Shown here: positions 58,981-64,000 of the stretch, in pieces | Position numbering within the stretch: the stretch's first letter is position 1 | Layout: the number at the start of each line of letters is the position of its first letter | Assembly (NCBI GenBank): GCA_003996215.1 | Contig: QJPP01000827.1 | Span: forward strand, 558,001-622,000 | From: Jaltomata sinuosa | Lineage: Eukaryota > Streptophyta > Magnoliopsida > Solanales > Solanaceae | Direction: 5' to 3' | Length of the DNA: 64,000 nt | The notes under the pieces: model-generated | Seen by the model: the letters and a program-made list of their open reading frames with translations, nothing else | Told to the model about the DNA's origin: nothing | Database searches by the model: none | Program-made: the position numbers and the translations under genes

Positions 58981-61900
58981 TGTAATGACCCTTTGGGTCA
59001 TTCTCGCATTTATGCTTTTCTTGTACTATTAGAGTTGTCCTGTAGCGGTCCTAAGTCATTTATGGTTTGCTGGGACCGGTGGTTCGGTGTCCTGGTCGTT
59101 CATCTGGTCATTATTGTCGTTTCCCTATTTTAGAGCTGAGTCTTAAGAGTTGAGTTATCAAAATCGTGCGATAGTTGTTTGTGATCGTATGGCCTCAACT
59201 GACCTTGTGGGTAGGTCAATCCTGATTTGTGGTGTCGTAGCATTCCCGAGAATGGGGTTTTTTCATTTGAGAATTTTATTAACATCGCGCATATTTGAAA
59301 ATATTTGATTTGAAAGTTGAATTTGGTAAAAAGTTTTGTTTCTCTAAATATGTTTTAAATGTTTATGAAAAATACTTTTGTTATGATATATTTGGGTATG
59401 CATTTATTTTATAAAAGTTTTATAAATTATTAATATTTTAACGGAGATAGTAGACTTAGTTATGTTGAAAATTATTATTATAATATAGTATGTTTTATTT
59501 GAAATAATTTTCTATTAAATATGATATTTTAAAAAAGCTACATTTATTTTATCACGAAGCTATGCAATATCCGAGTATTTATATAATGGAAGAAATACTT
59601 ATTGGTGTGGAAACCTTTCCTCCACGTGGAGGATTAAAGAATGGACAACAACTTTATGCAAACATGAGTTTTTTTGTCACTTGTCACTTAGTCATACAAT
59701 TTAAGTGTTATGTTGTTGTATATATGTTGGATCTCATAATAATAGATAATGATTTCTATCATAATTCTCTCACTATATATTGTTGCACATATGCTCCTCA
59801 CGTTTTAACTTACTTTTCTCAACTAGAAATATTTGTCATATTCTTTTCTTATGCTATGTATATACTTACACATCCGCTGGAAGAAGATTTGTTAGAATGA
59901 TATTTTGAACGCTTGATTCGATTGTCGAAAGAAAGTCGATTATCTACGTCAAGTTATTCAAATCTAACTTTGAGTTTGATTTTATTTTGGAGTTTCTCAG
60001 AGTGATTCGAGCTTGAATTTCGTTGTCCCAGCAGCTTATCGTCGGACGACAGGTAGGTTTCGATCTAAACTCCTAGACTTAGCATATATTCTATAAAATT
60101 TTACTAGTTGGCATCCTTGGGTTGGGTTATTAGGTTTGTACCACAGACCATGACCGTTTTATTCATGTTCGACCTACTTTTCTTCCCCCGATGTATTTAG
60201 TACTTGCTTGATACGTTTTATTAACCCTTGTGGTCCTCTGAGGCCTTATTGACTCTGGAACATAGAAGGTGAGTTATTGGGAATATCTGCGAGTCCCGGA
60301 CAAAGAAATATACTTCTAGGCTGGTTATGCTTGCTGAGTAGCTTTGGAGCCTGTACAGGGCCGATAGGTTGATTGTGAGCTGCTGGGCAGCTATTTGTGT
60401 TTGATAATATCATTTCCATGCATATAAAGAGTATTTACCCATGTTTTACTACAGTTTTGGCTTTGAGGCTACTGGTATTGTCTTTCTAAACTTTGTATGG
60501 CCCCGGGGGCCCATTTTCGATGGAAATAAATTGGAAATGGTTTGATTAAACTTGTGAATCTTCTTGGGGTAAGAGGAGGTTATATTATGATTTTTATCAC
60601 TAGTTTTTCTATTAATGCTAGACTCGGCAGGGCCGAGGTGCTAGTTGAGTTTTCTACTAATTTGGGGTGATTTTAGTCACGGTCGGACCGAGCACCTGAG
60701 ATAACTTTCTACTATTTTAGACTCGGTTATGCCCGGGCACCCTTGGAGGTGTTTTTGAGACAACTTTTCACTTCTTTAGTCTTGGACAAGGTCTGGGTAT
60801 GCATATTCGAGACTGGGTCTCTATCTTGAACCCGAACATGCTTCTGGATAACATGTTGTGATACTAAGTTTTAGTATGGGGTTCGGGACCTCCATGGACA
60901 TTGTTGTTTCGGGCCTAGGGCTTCGGACTGCGTGTGCCGGAGGGAGGCTATACGGTGGAGTAGGGGTATACGGGCAGTGTCCTTCCATAGAACCTACATG
61001 CTGGGCTCGATCGACATCGGAGGAGGTACATACAGAGTTTCTATTCCACCCTGAGGTTATCATGCATCATATCATTCAGTGTTTGAGACTCCACCCTTGT
61101 TTGTTATTTGTTGAGTGTACACTCCGGTTGTATGGGTGGCCGGAGGGTTTTGCTTTCACTTGTTTGCGTTCCTCAGTTGTATGGGTGGCCGGTAGATTGT
61201 ACGTAGTCTCTTTTTACTTTATCGCGGTGTTATCCCCTGTTACGGTCATGCTTGTAAGATTATATACATCTAAGTTGTCACCTATTGGAGTTGAGCTTGG
61301 TATGCTTAGTTGGGTTATTGATTCCTATTTTCTAGCAAGTCTATCATTATTCTCCTCTTCCATTTATTCCTATTTTCTAGCATGCCTATCTTTATTTTCC
61401 TCTTCCTTTCTTTGTACTTGAGGTTACCGGTATACCGTCCATTTCTAAGACTTATTATGTATATAGTGTTATTGTAAGGATCCCAGGCGCGTTATTTCTT
61501 TCTTTCACATGTGCCTGTTGAATATATATTATGCTTGCTAGCCTCGTATGTGTTCTATTGTCTTCCCTCTGGGCTAGTTCATGTGTACTTTTCATTGATT
61601 TCAATGACTACTTTCTTCTATTATGTCTGTTACTAAGCTTTTATCTTATATGTGCCCAGTCAGCCTATGATACCTACTGGGTACCTTATGTTTCGCATTT
61701 GGTGCTTATACTACACTTTGTATCTTTTGGTGCAGATCCTAGTGTGGGCCATTGCCGTTAGCTCGTGGAGACTCGTGTGAGGTGCTGTTTTTGTGATATT
61801 CTGGACTGAGGGTGAGCTCTTGGCGATCGGAGCTTAGATTTTAGTATCATTTGATTATGTACTCTATTTCTACTCAGAGACAGCTTTGTGTATATATTAT

Positions 61901-62164
61901 TTTGGACCCTTGTACTCCTTATGTAGATTAGGCTCTTATACGCTATGATACCAAGTTTTGGGGTTTGGTTTAGCTTCTGTATATGTGTATATATTCCTGT
62001 TATCTATCTTTTCATCTTGTTCCTTTACTTCCGCTCAATTATATCATTTCTTTTGCTTAACTGTTAGCTAGTAGCCCATTACTAACCGTTCTGGGCAATG
62101 GAGATTGGTTCACCTATTGGGGGATTGTAGGTACCATCATGACTGAGAAATTAGGTCATGACAA
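58981..62164 (+). mobile_element. Element K: 5' LTR
   Basis: It starts TGTAATGACCC and ends TCATGACA, three bases before a primer site; the length is 3184 bp. The start holds the perfect palindrome AATGACCC TTT GGGTCATT (58984-59002). The last 1.8 kb matches element D. Left flank ATTTA (58976-58980) would be the target duplication. A repeated GTTGTATGGGTGGCCGG pair (about 61124 and 61178) is also seen in D as diverged copies. The 187-residue frame 60858-61421 and 59562-59900 have no recognisable domain. The left edge is based on the TGTAATGACCC start, not on a second copy. Confidence 0.72.
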
Positions 62165-62167
62165 CTT

Positions 62168-62180
62168 AGTATTAGAGCCC
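62168..62180 (+). other. Primer binding site of element K (initiator-Met type)
   Basis: TAGTATTAGAGCC, two changes from TGGTATCAGAGCC (G to A and C to T). It is three bases after the LTR. Confidence 0.82.
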
Positions 62181-62377
62181 TAGTTTCACTGATGTCTTCG
62201 TTATAGGAGCCAATATCTAGTAGAGTCTTGTGGATCTGGGTGGAGACATCCGTACTCAATCCTCGGGAGGTTATGGTGACATCTTAGGAAAAATTGGACT
62301 CTTATTATTTCTATATTATGCGTAGTGTCCTTGAAAGTTTTTGGAAATCTGACTTACTTTGATTCACTCTTTCGCAG

Positions 62378-63890
62378 ATGGTTCGTATGAGATATTCAGC
62401 TTCTGGCAGAGGAGAGCCTCCTGCCCCTACACCTCCGACTCTAGCTAGGGGTCGGGGTGGTCACAAGTGTAGAGGTAGGGGTCATGGATGCCCTCGAGCA
62501 GTAGAACCTGCTAGAGCTCCAAGGCCCGAGCAGTATGTAGATCGGGGGGCAGCCCACGTACTACCAGCTACAGTGCCAGCCTCACCCCAGCTCAGTCTTC
62601 GGGTATTAGGGGTCTACTTGTTCAGCTGTTGGGTATGATTAGAGAGAGACTTTTGAAGTAGCACAGACACCCGCTCAGGGGGAAGTCCTGGGTGTTAAGA
62701 GTTTAGAAGTGCATCCTGCTACTGCGACTCCCCGTGCGGAGGTCATTCTGGTTCAATCAGTTGCACAACCTCTTGCTCCTCGCCCAGTTATGACAGAGTC
62801 AGAGCAGAAGGCCTTGGGTAGGTTTTTGAGATTAGCACCTCCAAGGTTTGTTGGTACTTCTGGGAAAGACCCACATGACTTTATTACTACTTGTGAGGAG
62901 ATGTTGCATCACTTGGGTTTGTTGGAGACTCACGAGGTTGGTTATACTACCTATCAGCTGGAGGGCCTAGCGAAGTTATGGTGGAGGCCCAGGTTGCTTG
63001 CAGACCACCATCGACACCTCCTTTGACCTGGTCTGAGTTCTATGAGGTCTTTATGGACAATTTCCTGCCTCAAAGTGATCGTGAGCATCGTAGGGAGCAG
63101 TTTACTCGGCTTATGCAGGATTCTACGAATATCTCAGAGTATGACACCCATTTTCATTAGCTAGCACTGTTTAGAGCTATGATCATACCTACCGAGGTAG
63201 ATAGGATTCACAGATTTGTATGGAGTTTAAGACCAGATATTAGGCAGCCAGTTGAGATATTAGTTGCCGGGGGTCGGTCATTTTCAGGCTATCGTAGAAT
63301 ATGCCCGTATTGTGGAGGACTTGCACCGACATGATCTGGGGGCTAGAGATAAGAGGCCTCATTATCAAGGTAGCTTTAGTGGTTCTCGACAGGGTGGTAG
63401 AGGTTCGAGCCAGTAGGGCTAGGGTCATCATCCACAGCAACATCAGGGTAAGACTAGAAGACCAGTTCAGTCTTCGCTTCATACTTTGGGTAGTTCTCAG
63501 CTTGAGCAAGGAAAGTCTTAGAGAGGTACTACTTTAGGGGCATCAGGCTGGGGTGGCCACACGGGTTCAGCTAGTTTGTCTTGATAGGGTGGGCCATTAT
63601 GGTACTGCTATTATTGCGGTGTTAGCGGTCACTACGCTATGGATTGCCCCAGTGGGGTTCAGCTTGCTATGATTGTGGTGTCATTGGCCATTTTTCTAGA
63701 GATTTCCCCCAGAGGGGTATAGTTCAGCCCGAAGCTCAGCTGGCTCAGCTATGCAATCAGTTCAACCACCGGTTAGAGGGGGTGGTGGTCAGACTAGAAG
63801 TGGTGCTCCGCATGGTAGAGCAGGTGGTAGGGATGGCGGTCGGGCAGGTAGAGGTAGTCATCAGTTCTATGCAGTCCCTGTGAGACTGGA
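62378..63890 (+). pseudogene. gag: Element K gag, frameshifted
   Basis: The ATG at 62378 starts a basic, Pro/Arg/Gly-rich N-terminus (MVRMRYSASGRGEPP) that stops at 62638. The capsid part follows: 62709-63026 with PPRFVGTSGKDPHDFITTCEE and TTYQLEGLAKLWW, then 62978-63160 with PLTWSEFYEVFMDNFLP and REHRREQFTRLMQ, typical of chromovirus-type gag. A stop at 63158, a frame change near 63285 and others break it. Two zinc knuckles end it: CX2CX4HX4C intact at 63606-63647 (CYYCGVSGHYAMDC), the second (CYDCGVIGHFSRDF) in another frame with the last cysteine changed to phenylalanine. Confidence 0.85.
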
Positions 63891-64000
63891 GGCAGAGGGC
63901 TCGGATGCTGTGATTATAGGTATGATTTTTGTGGGCCGTCAGTCTGCTATGGCTTTATTTGATCTTGGATCCACGTGTCATATGTATCTCCCTACTTTTT
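63891..64000 (+). pseudogene. pol: Element K protease, start only
   Basis: The frame reads SDAVIIGMIFVGRQSAMALF followed by DLGSTCHM, where retropepsin-like proteases of this lineage usually have the active-site D-P/T-G-S. The aspartate is kept. The sequence is cut by the window end; the rest of the polymerase is outside. Confidence 0.72.

Noticed and set aside
60858..61421. 187-residue frame, the longest in the K LTR
   Set aside because: It lies wholly inside an LTR, is not open in the D copy, and shows no domain.

Overview
This is a piece of plant nuclear heterochromatin made almost wholly of LTR retrotransposons. No host gene, tRNA, rRNA or CRISPR array was found. The sequence is AT-rich. 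LTRs opening TGTAACACCCC, initiator-Met and Asp tRNA primer sites, Athila/Tat-like and chromovirus-like proteins and an extra ORF of the 'putative plant transposon protein' type together suggest a dicot, most likely Solanaceae (my recall of repeat families, not a search).

Layout. I name the elements D, E, L, A, F, B, G, H, I, J, K, from left to right by first appearance. They form a nested stack of which mostly the right half is in view. A (9133-18968) sits in the 5' LTR of E. E (minus strand, 1752-20318) also carries the end of D (1-1751) in its 3' LTR and a solo LTR, L (4865-6365), in its body. E lies inside the 3' LTR of F (20319-37034), which also holds B (22163-31287). F lies inside G (to 44937), and G lies inside the 5' LTR of H (to 49695). 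To the right are a non-coding stretch (49696-51732), an LTR of element I (51733-58980) broken by J (53637-58128), and the 5' half of K (58981 to the window end). Target duplications GTCCC (A), GTCAC (B) and GACAT (L), and intact second copies of the broken LTRs, support the order.

Coding content. All of it is decayed. A, B and G (minus strand) are related Athila/Tat-like elements primed by tRNA-Asp. They keep a gag remnant (G also a protease) and a separate ORF2, but no reverse transcriptase or integrase, so they would depend on proteins from elsewhere. F carries a related ORF2 on the opposite strand to its primer site. H keeps an integrase and chromodomain-like tail, J a piece of gag, K a gag and the first residues of a protease.

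Most interesting signals. (1) Several unrelated LTR families carry, just upstream of the TATA box, a cluster of short family-specific CpG-containing words in direct and inverted order. (2) In A, B and G the same words recur inside the element ahead of a TATA-like, pyrimidine-rich tract upstream of ORF2, which suggests a second, internal promoter. (3) A non-coding segment with a duplicated motif pair is kept in all three. (4) ORF2 appears in both orientations in different element types.
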